This document shows positions 1 to 7,761 of a stretch of 64,000 bases of DNA, one piece after another. The notes beneath the pieces were generated by a model. That model ran no database searches, had not been told where the DNA came from, and was given only the letters and a program-made list of their open reading frames with translations. Numbering within the stretch: the first letter of the stretch is position 1; every line of letters begins with the position of its first letter. The DNA is taken from the NCBI GenBank assembly GCA_913775305.1, contig CAJYIY010000006.1:27136-91135 (forward strand), given 5' to 3'. The position numbers and the translations under genes were made by a program. Source of the stretch: an uncultured Erwinia sp. GTDB lineage: Bacteria; Pseudomonadota; Gammaproteobacteria; Enterobacterales; Enterobacteriaceae.

Positions 1-3
1 GTT

Positions 4-963
4 ATGACTTATATCATTATTCATGCGCTTGCCCCGATTTTCGTGATAATGCTGTTAGGCTTTTATGCCGGAAAAGCGCAGATGGTGGACAACAAAAATG
101 TTGCCCTGCTAAACGTTTTTGTCATGGATTTTGCTCTGCCCGCCGCGCTGTTCAGCGCCACGGTAAAAACCCCCTGGTTGGGGATTGTTCAGCAGTCGCC
201 GCTGATCGTGGTGCTGGTGCTGTCGATGTGGGTGGGCTGGTTTGCCATCTATTTTATCTCCACGCGGTTATTTCATAAATCACCGCAGGACGCTGCGGTA
301 CTGACGCTGACCGTGTCTTTGCCGAACTATGCGGCACTGGGTCTGCCGATCCTTGGCAGCGTTCTGGGTGAAGGTCCGTCAACGTCACTGTCGGTGGCGG
401 TTTCCATCGCCTGCGGCTCGGTGCTGCTGACGCCGTTCTGCCTGCTGATTCTTGAGCGCGAAAAAGCGCTGGCGGCGGGCAAAAGCCAGCAGTCCGGCAT
501 CGGCATGCTGCCCGTTTTAATGTGGCGTTCGGTTACCAAGCCCATCGTATGGGGACCGCTGCTGGGCGTGGTGCTGTCGGGGCTGGGGATCGCGATGCCG
601 GAGATGGTGCTGGCGTCGATTAAACCTCTCGGCCTGTCGGCTACCGCCGCTGCACTGTTCCTGACCGGGGTGATCCTCTCTGCTCGTAAGCTGAGTATCA
701 ATGGTGCGGTGATCGCTGGCTGTCTCACCAAGCTGGCCATTCAGCCGCTGATCGCCTGGGGCATCGTGTTGGCCCTCGGCCTGCATGGCCAGCTGGCGAT
801 TACGGCGATCCTGATGATCGCGCTGTCGGCGGGCTTCTTCGGCGTGGTGTTCGGCAACCGTTTTGGCGTGCAGTCACCGGATGCGGAAGCGGTTCTGCTG
901 ATTACCTCACTCTTGTGTATTCTAAGTCTGCCGTTGTTTATCACGCTGACATCCGGGATGTGA
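4..963 (+). CDS. mdcF: Malonate transporter MdcF (AEC family)
   Basis: Inner-membrane carrier predicted to import malonate for the malonate decarboxylase pathway. The 319-residue protein is almost entirely hydrophobic, with about ten membrane segments in two halves, as in the auxin-efflux-carrier (AEC) family. The ATG lies three bases into the window, and the stop is followed one base later by the mdcG start, so the two are co-transcribed. The genes mdcA-E, which encode the decarboxylase subunits, should lie just left of the window, since the order F-G-H-R here matches the Klebsiella-type mdcABCDEFGHR operon. The identification rests on family fold plus context; AEC proteins alone do not reveal substrate. 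Confidence 0.88.
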   Translation: MTYIIIHALAPIFVIMLLGFYAGKAQMVDNKNVALLNVFVMDFALPAALFSATVKTPWLGIVQQSPLIVVLVLSMWVGWFAIYFISTRLFHKSPQDAAVLTLTVSLPNYAALGLPILGSVLGEGPSTSLSVAVSIACGSVLLTPFCLLILEREKALAAGKSQQSGIGMLPVLMWRSVTKPIVWGPLLGVVLSGLGIAMPEMVLASIKPLGLSATAAALFLTGVILSARKLSINGAVIAGCLTKLAIQPLIAWGIVLALGLHGQLAITAILMIALSAGFFGVVFGNRFGVQSPDAEAVLLITSLLCILSLPLFITLTSGM

Positions 964-964
964 A

Positions 965-1570
965 ATGAGTTCACCACACGATCTGATTTGGGTTTCCGGC
1001 CAGGCTGCCTTACAGGGTGACCTGCCGGAATGGGTGGCCAGCCAGTGGCGGCCCGCGCTGCCGCTGGTGGTGCGCCGGGATTTCGATAAAGGCGGACGCG
1101 TGCCGGTCGGCGTGCGGGGGCTGCGGCGCGATCTGCGGGCCGCAGGCTGGGTCGATCCGCGGGATATCCGGCGGATTCTGTCGCCGGAAACCCTGAGCGA
1201 TTCGGCCCGGCTGCTCGCTTCGCCCTATATTTCCCAGCCGCCGCTGCAGGCCGCGTTTCAGCTGGCTCAGCAAACCTGGCCGTGGCGCTGGGGCATTACC
1301 GGCAGCGTGGGGTATGCGCTGGCAACGGAATTGCCGGTGCTGCGCGCCGGGAGCGATCTGGACCTGCTAATCCGCAGCGAGCAGCCGCTCGATGATGCGG
1401 AACTGCTACGCTGGCAGACCTTTGTCAGCCAGCTAACCTGTCGGGTGGACACCCAGATCGGTACGCCGCAAGGGGGATTTTCCCTGACTGAATGGCTGCG
1501 GGAAGGGCGCGTGCTGCTGAAAACGCAGCGGGGCCCGCGCCTGACCGATCGGCCCTGGAGTGCAGAATGA
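965..1570 (+). CDS. mdcG: Phosphoribosyl-dephospho-CoA transferase MdcG (holo-ACP synthase of malonate decarboxylase)
   Basis: Transfers the 2'-(5''-triphosphoribosyl)-3'-dephospho-CoA prosthetic group to the acyl-carrier subunit MdcC, turning apo- into holo-malonate decarboxylase. The 201-residue protein carries a nucleotidyltransferase-like core around residues 112-140 (GSVGYALATELPVLRAGSDL followed by DLL), where the paired Asp residues of the SDLDLL stretch would bind metal. Length is typical for MdcG. It starts one base after the mdcF stop, and its TGA overlaps the ATG of mdcH in an ATGA junction, so translation is probably coupled. The partner MdcB, which makes the prosthetic-group precursor, is not in the window and is expected upstream. 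Confidence 0.88.
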   Translation: MSSPHDLIWVSGQAALQGDLPEWVASQWRPALPLVVRRDFDKGGRVPVGVRGLRRDLRAAGWVDPRDIRRILSPETLSDSARLLASPYISQPPLQAAFQLAQQTWPWRWGITGSVGYALATELPVLRAGSDLDLLIRSEQPLDDAELLRWQTFVSQLTCRVDTQIGTPQGGFSLTEWLREGRVLLKTQRGPRLTDRPWSAE

Positions 1571-2475
1571 AGGTGCTTTTTACTTTTCCAGGCCAGGGCG
1601 CACAGCGACCCGGCATGTTACGGCAACTGCCTGACGGTGATTCGCTGCTTGATGAGGTCAGCGACGTGCTGGCAGAAGATGCGCGACGGCTGGACAGCGC
1701 GGAGGCGCTTCGGCACACCCGCGCGGTGCAGCTGTGTATTCTGATTAGCGGCGTGGCCCATGCCCGTGCGCTGGAGCGGCAGGGCACCGTTGCCGATATC
1801 ACCGCCGGGCTGTCGATTGGCGCGTATCCGGCGGCGGTGATGGCCGGAGCGCTGACATTCAGCGACGCGCTGCGGCTGGTTTCGCTGCGCGGCACGCTGA
1901 TGGAAAACGCCTGGCCGTGCGGCTACGGCCTGACGGCAATCGTCGGTTTTCCACCGGAGAGGCTGCTGCCGCTGCTCGGCGACGACTGCTGGCTGGCTAA
2001 TGTGAACAGCCCGCAGCAGCTGGTGATTGCCGGGTCGGATGCGGCAATGGCGCGGGTGGGGGCCGAGGCGAAGTCTCTGGGGGCACAGCGCGCCTGTCGT
2101 CTGGCGGTCAGCGTGCCTTCGCACTGTGAACTTCTGACTCAGCCCGCACAGGAGCTGGCGCAGGCCTTTCAGACGGTAACGCTTCATTGCCCGCGCTGCG
2201 CCTTTCTTAGCGGCAGCAGCGCCAGGGTGCTGTGGCAGCCGCAGCAGATTGTTGACGATCTCGCCTACAACATGGCGCGCCGGGTAAACTGGTATGACGC
2301 CATGGTTGCCGCCGAAGAGCGGGAGGTGCGGCTGGCGATTGAAATGCCGCCCGGTGCAACACTGACCGGCCTGACGCGGCAGTCGTTTAGCCTCGGCGGC
2401 GAAGCGATTGCTCTGGAACAGAGCGGTCCGGCGCTGGCTGCCCGGCTGGCGCAGAGGGTCAAAACCGGGCAGTGA
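1567..2475 (+). CDS. mdcH: Malonyl-CoA:ACP transacylase MdcH (malonate decarboxylase epsilon subunit)
   Basis: Loads malonyl from malonyl-CoA onto the holo acyl-carrier subunit to prime malonate decarboxylase. The protein opens with MKVLFTFPGQGAQ, the FabD-type acyltransferase N-terminus, and has the nucleophile elbow GLSIGAY (usual form GHSxG) near residue 90. I chose the ATG at 1567, which overlaps the mdcG stop as ATGA; a longer in-frame start at 1492 would add 25 residues lying inside mdcG and not resembling the family. This gives 302 residues, normal for MdcH. It is the last gene of the operon and converges on mdcR. Confidence 0.9.
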   Translation: MKVLFTFPGQGAQRPGMLRQLPDGDSLLDEVSDVLAEDARRLDSAEALRHTRAVQLCILISGVAHARALERQGTVADITAGLSIGAYPAAVMAGALTFSDALRLVSLRGTLMENAWPCGYGLTAIVGFPPERLLPLLGDDCWLANVNSPQQLVIAGSDAAMARVGAEAKSLGAQRACRLAVSVPSHCELLTQPAQELAQAFQTVTLHCPRCAFLSGSSARVLWQPQQIVDDLAYNMARRVNWYDAMVAAEEREVRLAIEMPPGATLTGLTRQSFSLGGEAIALEQSGPALAARLAQRVKTGQ

Positions 2476-2485
2476 CGGATATCCC

Positions 2486-2610
2486 GCAGGCTCGGGATAA
2501 ATCGGGCTGTGACGAGCATCCTGCTGGCTCGGGGCAGCACCGGTAGTATCGGGTATTCCGCTGGCTTGGGGCAGAACCGTTAGTATCGGGTATTCCGCTG
2601 GCTTGCAGGG
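2486..2610. repeat. Tandem 37-bp repeat between mdcH and mdcR
   Basis: Units begin at 2486, 2523, 2560 and 2597, exactly 37 bp apart. The 2523 and 2560 copies differ at only about three positions; both contain GCTGGCT, GGGGCAG and TAGTATCGGGTATTCC. The first copy is degenerate and the last is partial. The first unit also sits in a small dyad (TATCCCG near 2480, CGGGATA near 2493). The array lies in the 179-bp gap between two convergent genes and contains no supported ORF. Copy number may vary between strains. Confidence 0.75.
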
Positions 2611-2654
2611 GCAGAATCAGGCAGCGTACGGGTATGTTGCCGGATACCGCGGAG

Positions 2655-3581
2655 TCAGGATTTCGCTGCGCGCTGGCGGCTGTACATCCTGCCTTCAGCG
2701 ACCAGCGCCAGCAGATTCGGATCGTGCTCACGGTTGCGCTCAAAGACGATCGAAATGTTCTGCCGCATCTGATAGGGCTGCGCCAGCCGCAGCAGCTGAA
2801 CGGAGTTTTCATATACCCGCTTCATCCGTCCAGGCAGCAGGGTAAAGCCCACGCCAGCCTGCACCAGACTCAGCATCGAAAAAATATCGTTAACCCGGGT
2901 AACAATCTCCGGCTCGTAGCCGGCAATGGTGAATGCCTCACGAAAGCCCTGCCAGGTCGCAAAGCCCTCATCAAGAGAGACGAATTTCTCATGACGGAAA
3001 TCGCGCAGATCGGCCTCTTTGCTGACGTCCAGCCCGGAAGTGGCGGGCGCGGCGAGAAAAATATCGTCCTCAAACAGCGGCAGCGTTTCCAGCTGGCTGT
3101 GATTGATCTGTTCGCAGGAGGTGGCGATCAGCACTGCGTCAAGCGTGCCTTCCTCCAGGCGGTTTAACAGCATCTTGTTAGAGCCCATCGTCAGCTCCAG
3201 TTCCAAATCCGGGCGGCGCAGCTTCATGCCCATAATCAGCTGGGGAATGGTCTCCAGAGTTAGCGAATAGAGGGTGCCCAGCCGCAGATTTCCCTGGCCT
3301 ATTCCGGCGGTTCTCCGCGCCTCTTCCACGCCGCGTGACAGCAGGTCCAGCGCCTCCTGACCGTACTCCCACAGCGTATGGGCGGCGGGCATCGGCACCA
3401 GATGACGCCCCTGATGGATAAACAGCGGACAGCGCAGGCTTTCTTCCAGGCTGTGCAGCGCGCGATGAACGCTGACGCTGCTGATCCCCAGTGCCGCTGC
3501 CGTGCGGGCAAGATTGCCCCGGGCCATGAAGGCGATAAATATTTCCAGTTTACGAACGGTAATATCCGAATCGATGCTCAT
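2655..3581 (-). CDS. mdcR: LysR-type regulator of the malonate operon, MdcR
   Basis: A 308-residue LysR-family transcription factor: N-terminal winged HTH (about residues 8-65, reading LEIFIAFMARGNLARTAAAL) and a C-terminal substrate-binding-like effector domain. In Klebsiella MdcR activates the mdc genes in response to malonate and represses itself; the same role is inferred from position. I start it at the ATG at 3581, preceded by GCAGG, rather than at 3704, because the additional 41 residues do not look like protein and the HTH would sit abnormally far from the N-terminus. Convergent with mdcH. Confidence 0.82.
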   Translation of the reverse strand: MSIDSDITVRKLEIFIAFMARGNLARTAAALGISSVSVHRALHSLEESLRCPLFIHQGRHLVPMPAAHTLWEYGQEALDLLSRGVEEARRTAGIGQGNLRLGTLYSLTLETIPQLIMGMKLRRPDLELELTMGSNKMLLNRLEEGTLDAVLIATSCEQINHSQLETLPLFEDDIFLAAPATSGLDVSKEADLRDFRHEKFVSLDEGFATWQGFREAFTIAGYEPEIVTRVNDIFSMLSLVQAGVGFTLLPGRMKRVYENSVQLLRLAQPYQMRQNISIVFERNREHDPNLLALVAEGRMYSRQRAAKS

Positions 3582-3741
3582 TGTGACCTGCTTCCGTGAG
3601 TCGCCATATGATGAGTTTAACGAGTTTATATCTGAAAACAGGCAGGGGGTTTGACACTTTGATGCGCCGCTAAGTGAAGCCCGGTGCCCCCTGACCTCCG
3701 TCATTCAGCAGCGGCGGAGAGGGCGGTTTCCATTCTGTCTG

Positions 3742-3759
3742 CTGTCACCGCGCTGTCAT
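3742..3759 (+). promoter_or_regulatory. Pho box (predicted PhoB site) upstream of the ABC transporter
   Basis: The sequence CTGTCACCGCGCTGTCAT has two perfect CTGTCA half-sites 11 bp apart, the spacing of the PhoB consensus CTGTCATAWAWCTGTCAY; 13 of 18 positions agree. It ends 55 bp before the ATG of the ATPase gene, where a PhoB activator site is expected. The linker is GC-rich instead of AT-rich, the main departure from consensus. Confidence 0.65.
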
Positions 3760-3814
3760 CTTTTCTCAGTATGTTCTAAGCCGTTGCTTTAATTGAACGG
3801 AATTCGGGTGCCCG

Positions 3815-4882
3815 ATGTCAGCGATCCTGATCGAAAATCTGTGTAAATCCTTTGGCCAGCAGCCGGTGCTGCGTAATGTCTCGTTGCAGATTGAGCACGG
3901 TGAGTTTATCGCCGTACTCGGGCCTTCCGGCTGCGGTAAAACCACTCTGCTGCGCACCCTGGCCGGGTTTGAAACCCCGGACTCCGGCACGATTACCGTC
4001 GGCGAACGCTGCTACAGTGCCCCGGGCCGGCATCTGCCGCCTGAACAGCGTGAACTGAGCGTGGTGTTCCAGAACTACGCCCTTTGGCCGCATATGTCGG
4101 TGGCAGAAAACATCGAGTACAGCCTGAAAGTGAAAGGTCTGGATCGCGCCAGTCGGCGCATCCGGGTTGATGCCGCGCTGATGCTGGTCGGCCTTGACGG
4201 CATGGGTGAACGCCGCCCGGCGGATCTCTCCGGCGGACAGCGGCAGCGTGTGGCGCTGGCGCGCTGTCTGGTCACACGGCCGCAGCTGGTGCTGCTGGAT
4301 GAGCCGCTGGCCAACCTTGATGTACACCTGCGTGCGGCGATGGAAGAGGAGTTTACCCGCTTTCATCATCACGCCGGTGCCACGTTGATCTACATCACCC
4401 ACGATCAGCACGAAGCGATGGCGCTGGCCGATCGCATTGTGGTGATGCAGGCGGGACAGGTGATGCAGTTCGCCACCCCGCAGGACCTTTACCGCCAGCC
4501 CGCCTGCGAAATGGTGGCGCGATTTATTGATGATGGTCGGGTGGTCGCGGTGAGAGATATTGAACCCGACGGCCACGGCTTTGCCTGGGTCACGCTGTAT
4601 GGTCAGCGGGTCAGGCTACGCGCCAGCCACAGCCAGGCGGTGCTTCCCCGGGGAAAAATCTGCCTGCATGCGGGCGACCTGCACAGGGTAGGGAATGATG
4701 CTCCCGGCTTTGACGGCATCCTCCGGCGGGTCGTGTATCGCGGTGGCTACAGCCAGCTGGAGATTGAACCGGCCGACGATGCCAGTTGCCGTCTGACGCT
4801 GATACAGGCGGACGCCGCACCGCTGCGTATTGGCGATCGTCTCAGACTGTCCACTACCGACGGTTGGGTGATCCCGCAATAA
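3815..4882 (+). CDS. ABC transporter ATP-binding protein (iron(III)/2-aminoethylphosphonate type)
   Basis: Cytoplasmic ATPase energising the importer encoded downstream. The 355-residue protein has Walker A GPSGCGKT (residues 36-43), a Q-loop VFQNYALWPHMS, the signature LSGGQRQR, Walker B LVLLDEPLANLD and the switch His in YITHDQHEA, followed by a C-terminal TOBE-like regulatory domain from about residue 240, as in the FbpC/PotA/PhnT group. First gene of a tight operon with the binding protein (27 bp gap) and permease (3 bp gap). A Pho box lies upstream, favouring a phosphonate or phosphate-ester substrate over ferric iron, though sequence alone cannot decide. No aminoethylphosphonate catabolic genes are adjacent. 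Confidence 0.8.
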   Translation: MSAILIENLCKSFGQQPVLRNVSLQIEHGEFIAVLGPSGCGKTTLLRTLAGFETPDSGTITVGERCYSAPGRHLPPEQRELSVVFQNYALWPHMSVAENIEYSLKVKGLDRASRRIRVDAALMLVGLDGMGERRPADLSGGQRQRVALARCLVTRPQLVLLDEPLANLDVHLRAAMEEEFTRFHHHAGATLIYITHDQHEAMALADRIVVMQAGQVMQFATPQDLYRQPACEMVARFIDDGRVVAVRDIEPDGHGFAWVTLYGQRVRLRASHSQAVLPRGKICLHAGDLHRVGNDAPGFDGILRRVVYRGGYSQLEIEPADDASCRLTLIQADAAPLRIGDRLRLSTTDGWVIPQ

Positions 4883-4909
4883 CCCCTTTTCATTCATTAA
4901 GGACTTCAG

Positions 4910-5884
4910 ATGCGTAACACGGTAAATATTCTGGCACTGTTGGCTTTCACCTCCCTGTCAGCCGGGGCGGCCGACGGCAAGCTGGTGGTCTATACCTCTC
5001 AGGCGCCGGAAATCGCGCAGCAAACCATTGAGGCCTTTAAAGCCGCGAATCCCGGCATTGAGGTCAGCTGGACCCGCAACGGTACCACTCAGTTGATGAA
5101 CGTGCTACGAACCGAGATGATGAGCGGCAACGTCAAAGCAGATGTACTGCTGGTCGCCGATTCCATCAACCTCGGGGCGTTGAAAAAAGAGGGCAAGCTG
5201 ATGGCCTATCCGGATGCACCGGTCAGCCATATCAGCCCCCATTTCTATGATAAAGACAAGACCTGGTTTGGGACGAAAATCATCGCCACGGTGATTGGCT
5301 ATAACACCCGGAACGCCACCCCGGTTACCGGCTGGACGGCGCTGACCGATGCCCGCAACCGCGGCCAGGTCGCGGTGCCAAGCCCGCTCTATTCCGGCGC
5401 GGCGCTCTACCATCTGCATACTGCCATTAACACCCCCACAATCGGCTGGGAATTCTATAAAAAGCTGGCGGCCAACGGTATCACCCCGGAAGGGGGCAAC
5501 GGGCCGGCGCTGAAGGCGGTGGCCAGTGGCGTCGCCAGATACGGCATCATTACCGATGCCGATTTGATCCGCGCGAAAAAACAGGGGTCGCCGGTTGATC
5601 TGGTCTATCCCAGCGAAGGGGCTTCTTTTGTCACCGAGCCGGTGGCAATCCTTGCCGGTGCACACAACGTGCCAGCGGCAAAAGCCTTTGTTGATTTCAT
5701 GCTGTCAGAAAAGGGCCAGCAGCTGGTAGCACAACAGGGCAACCGCCCGATCGACAAACGCGTAGCGGCACCGGACGGCTTTGCGCCGATCGATTCGATC
5801 AAACTGCTGACGCTCGACAGCGACAAAGCGGTTAACGACGATGTGCAGGTACGCGAGAAATTTACTGACATCTTCGGCGGATAA
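4910..5884 (+). CDS. Periplasmic solute-binding protein of the ABC importer
   Basis: A 324-residue extracellular solute-binding protein with a cleavable signal peptide (about residues 1-20, cut after SAGA). The mature start, KLVVYTSQAPEIAQQTIEAF, is characteristic of the FbpA/AfuA and aminoethylphosphonate-binding family (SBP_bac_6-like). It captures the ligand in the periplasm and delivers it to the fused permease encoded three bases downstream. The clear iron-ligand tyrosine pair of FbpA (a YY near the C-terminal third) is not evident, which supports an anionic small-molecule ligand rather than Fe(III); this is an inference. Start supported by an AAGGAC ribosome site. Confidence 0.8.
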   Translation: MRNTVNILALLAFTSLSAGAADGKLVVYTSQAPEIAQQTIEAFKAANPGIEVSWTRNGTTQLMNVLRTEMMSGNVKADVLLVADSINLGALKKEGKLMAYPDAPVSHISPHFYDKDKTWFGTKIIATVIGYNTRNATPVTGWTALTDARNRGQVAVPSPLYSGAALYHLHTAINTPTIGWEFYKKLAANGITPEGGNGPALKAVASGVARYGIITDADLIRAKKQGSPVDLVYPSEGASFVTEPVAILAGAHNVPAAKAFVDFMLSEKGQQLVAQQGNRPIDKRVAAPDGFAPIDSIKLLTLDSDKAVNDDVQVREKFTDIFGG

Positions 5885-5887
5885 ACA

Positions 5888-7624
5888 ATGAGCGTATTGC
5901 CTGGCATGATGCGCAGCGCCCGCGACCCTCGTGCGATCCGCTGGCCCGGCAGCGAGCGGTGGATCCTCTGGCTGCTGGCGATAATGATTGGCCTGCTCTC
6001 TGTTGCCCCCCTGACACGGCTGATCTGGGCGGCCGTTGCACCCCAGGGCTTACCCGACAGCGAGCGTCTGCTGACGTTGTTAAATACGCCGCGGGTGCTG
6101 CGTGCCACAGGCAATACGCTGATTATTGCACTGTGCGCCACCGCGCTCTCCCTGCTGCTGGGAACGCTGGCGGCCTGGCTGGTAGCGCTAAGTGATATCC
6201 GCGCCAGGTCAGCATGGGTTTTTGCTTTTATCCTGCCGCTGATGATCCCCCCGCAGGTGACCGCGCTGGCCTGGGTGCAGGCGTTGTCGCCCACCGGCCC
6301 GCTGATCACCCTACTGGCCTGGCTGGGTCTGTCTCCCGGCGTGGGCCCGCCGCCGCTCTACTCCATGAGCGGCATCATTCTTTTACTCGGGCTGCATAAT
6401 GCGCCACTGGTCTTTCTGGCGGTGCGCGCCGGATTACAACGCCTGCCGTCCGATCTGGTTGAGGCCGCTCGCATTACCGGAGCGTCACCGCTGCGGGTAC
6501 TGTTGACGGTTATCCTCCCGCTGGCGCGCCCGGCGATTTTTGCCGGAGCTGCGCTCTCCTTTGTTGCCGCTGCCGGTAACTTTGGGATTCAGGCTATGCT
6601 GGGCATCCCGGCGCGGATACCGACGCTGATTACCCTGATATATCAGCAGCTGAACCGCAGCGGTCCGGGTGCGCTGCCCGATATGGCCGTGCTGTCGCTG
6701 CTGCTGGCGTTAATTACCCTGGCCGGACTGCTCTCCAGCAGTCTGCTCGGCGGTCGGCGCGATGTGCGCGTCAGCGGAACGGCGCACGGGCTGACACAGT
6801 CGCTCGGGCGCTGGCGACTGCCGGTAGAAGCGATTGCGTGGCTGCTGATGGCGCTGGTTCTGCTGCTGCCCCTGTCGGCGCTGCTGACCACCTCGCTGGT
6901 CCAGGGCTTTGGCCAGACGCTGAACGGGCAGACGCTGACGCTGATTAACTACCGCAATGCGCTGTTTGACTACCCGGCGGTGCGCCACGCTTTTTTCACC
7001 AGCCTCTGGCTGACGGCAAGCGCGGCGGCGATCCTGACGCTGATGGCATTGTTTATGGCCTGCTATCTCAGCTGGCGACGCCATCGCCTTGTGCGGGTGC
7101 TTCATCTCTCCAGCGAACTGGCCTATGCGCTGCCTGGCGTAGTGATCGGGATTGCCGCGCTGCTGTTTTTCCTGCGGCCGCTGCCGCTGGTCAACGTCAG
7201 CCTGTACGGCACGGTATGGATTATCCTCGCCGCCTATCTCTCCAACTTCCTTGCGCTGGTGCTGCGCCCGACCCTGGCGGGATTTGCCCGCGTGGAGCGA
7301 TCGCTGGATGAGGCGGCGCAGCTGGCTGGCGCAGGCTTCCTGCGGCGGATGCGGGACATTCTGCTTCCGCTGGTGGCACCGTCGGCCATCGCCGGGGCGA
7401 TCCTGGTATTTATGACCGCTCTGAACGAAATTCAGGTCTCGATCCTGCTGGTCACCTCTTCAACCCAGACGCTCGGGCCGACCATCGTCTTCCTCGACGA
7501 GGGCGGTTCGTCAACGCTGGCGGCGGCAGTGGGCTGCCTGATGATTCTGGTGGTGGTTAGTCTGATGCTGCTGGCGTCCTGGTGCGCGCGCAGGCATCAG
7601 GGCGTGCTGCCGTGGCAGGGATAA
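5888..7624 (+). CDS. ABC transporter permease, double-length (FbpB/ThiP type)
   Basis: A 578-residue inner-membrane permease with about twelve membrane segments and two copies of the ABC permease coupling loop: EAARITGASPLRVLLTVILP near residue 195 and DEAAQLAGAGFLRRMRDILL near residue 475. It is therefore a fused pseudo-dimer like FbpB, AfuB or ThiP, needing no second permease gene. The three-base gap after the binding-protein stop indicates one transcript. A short spacer of 137 bp with its own Pho box separates it from the acid phosphatase gene. Confidence 0.82.
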   Translation: MSVLPGMMRSARDPRAIRWPGSERWILWLLAIMIGLLSVAPLTRLIWAAVAPQGLPDSERLLTLLNTPRVLRATGNTLIIALCATALSLLLGTLAAWLVALSDIRARSAWVFAFILPLMIPPQVTALAWVQALSPTGPLITLLAWLGLSPGVGPPPLYSMSGIILLLGLHNAPLVFLAVRAGLQRLPSDLVEAARITGASPLRVLLTVILPLARPAIFAGAALSFVAAAGNFGIQAMLGIPARIPTLITLIYQQLNRSGPGALPDMAVLSLLLALITLAGLLSSSLLGGRRDVRVSGTAHGLTQSLGRWRLPVEAIAWLLMALVLLLPLSALLTTSLVQGFGQTLNGQTLTLINYRNALFDYPAVRHAFFTSLWLTASAAAILTLMALFMACYLSWRRHRLVRVLHLSSELAYALPGVVIGIAALLFFLRPLPLVNVSLYGTVWIILAAYLSNFLALVLRPTLAGFARVERSLDEAAQLAGAGFLRRMRDILLPLVAPSAIAGAILVFMTALNEIQVSILLVTSSTQTLGPTIVFLDEGGSSTLAAAVGCLMILVVVSLMLLASWCARRHQGVLPWQG

Positions 7625-7687
7625 AACCAACAGGCTCTCGCTGGGGTGTTTTATGACAGGATACGAGAATCTGCATTGGAATTGGTT

Positions 7688-7705
7688 TTGCCATAAAAGT
7701 GTCAT
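7688..7705 (+). promoter_or_regulatory. Pho box upstream of the acid phosphatase gene
   Basis: TTGCCATAAAAGTGTCAT matches the PhoB consensus CTGTCATAWAWCTGTCAY at 15 of 18 positions, including the AT-rich linker and a perfect downstream TGTCAT. It ends 56 bp before the phosphatase ATG, nearly the same distance as the Pho box of the neighbouring ABC operon (55 bp). Confidence 0.75.
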
Positions 7706-7761
7706 ATCCCGGGGGTAGTCTGCTGACGACGAAGTTAACCTGATAATATTGAGGATGTTTT

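Noticed and set aside
2486..2610. Possible CRISPR array from the 37-bp periodicity
   Set aside because: Whole 37-bp units repeat with no unique spacers between shorter repeats, and no cas genes are nearby; it is a simple tandem repeat.
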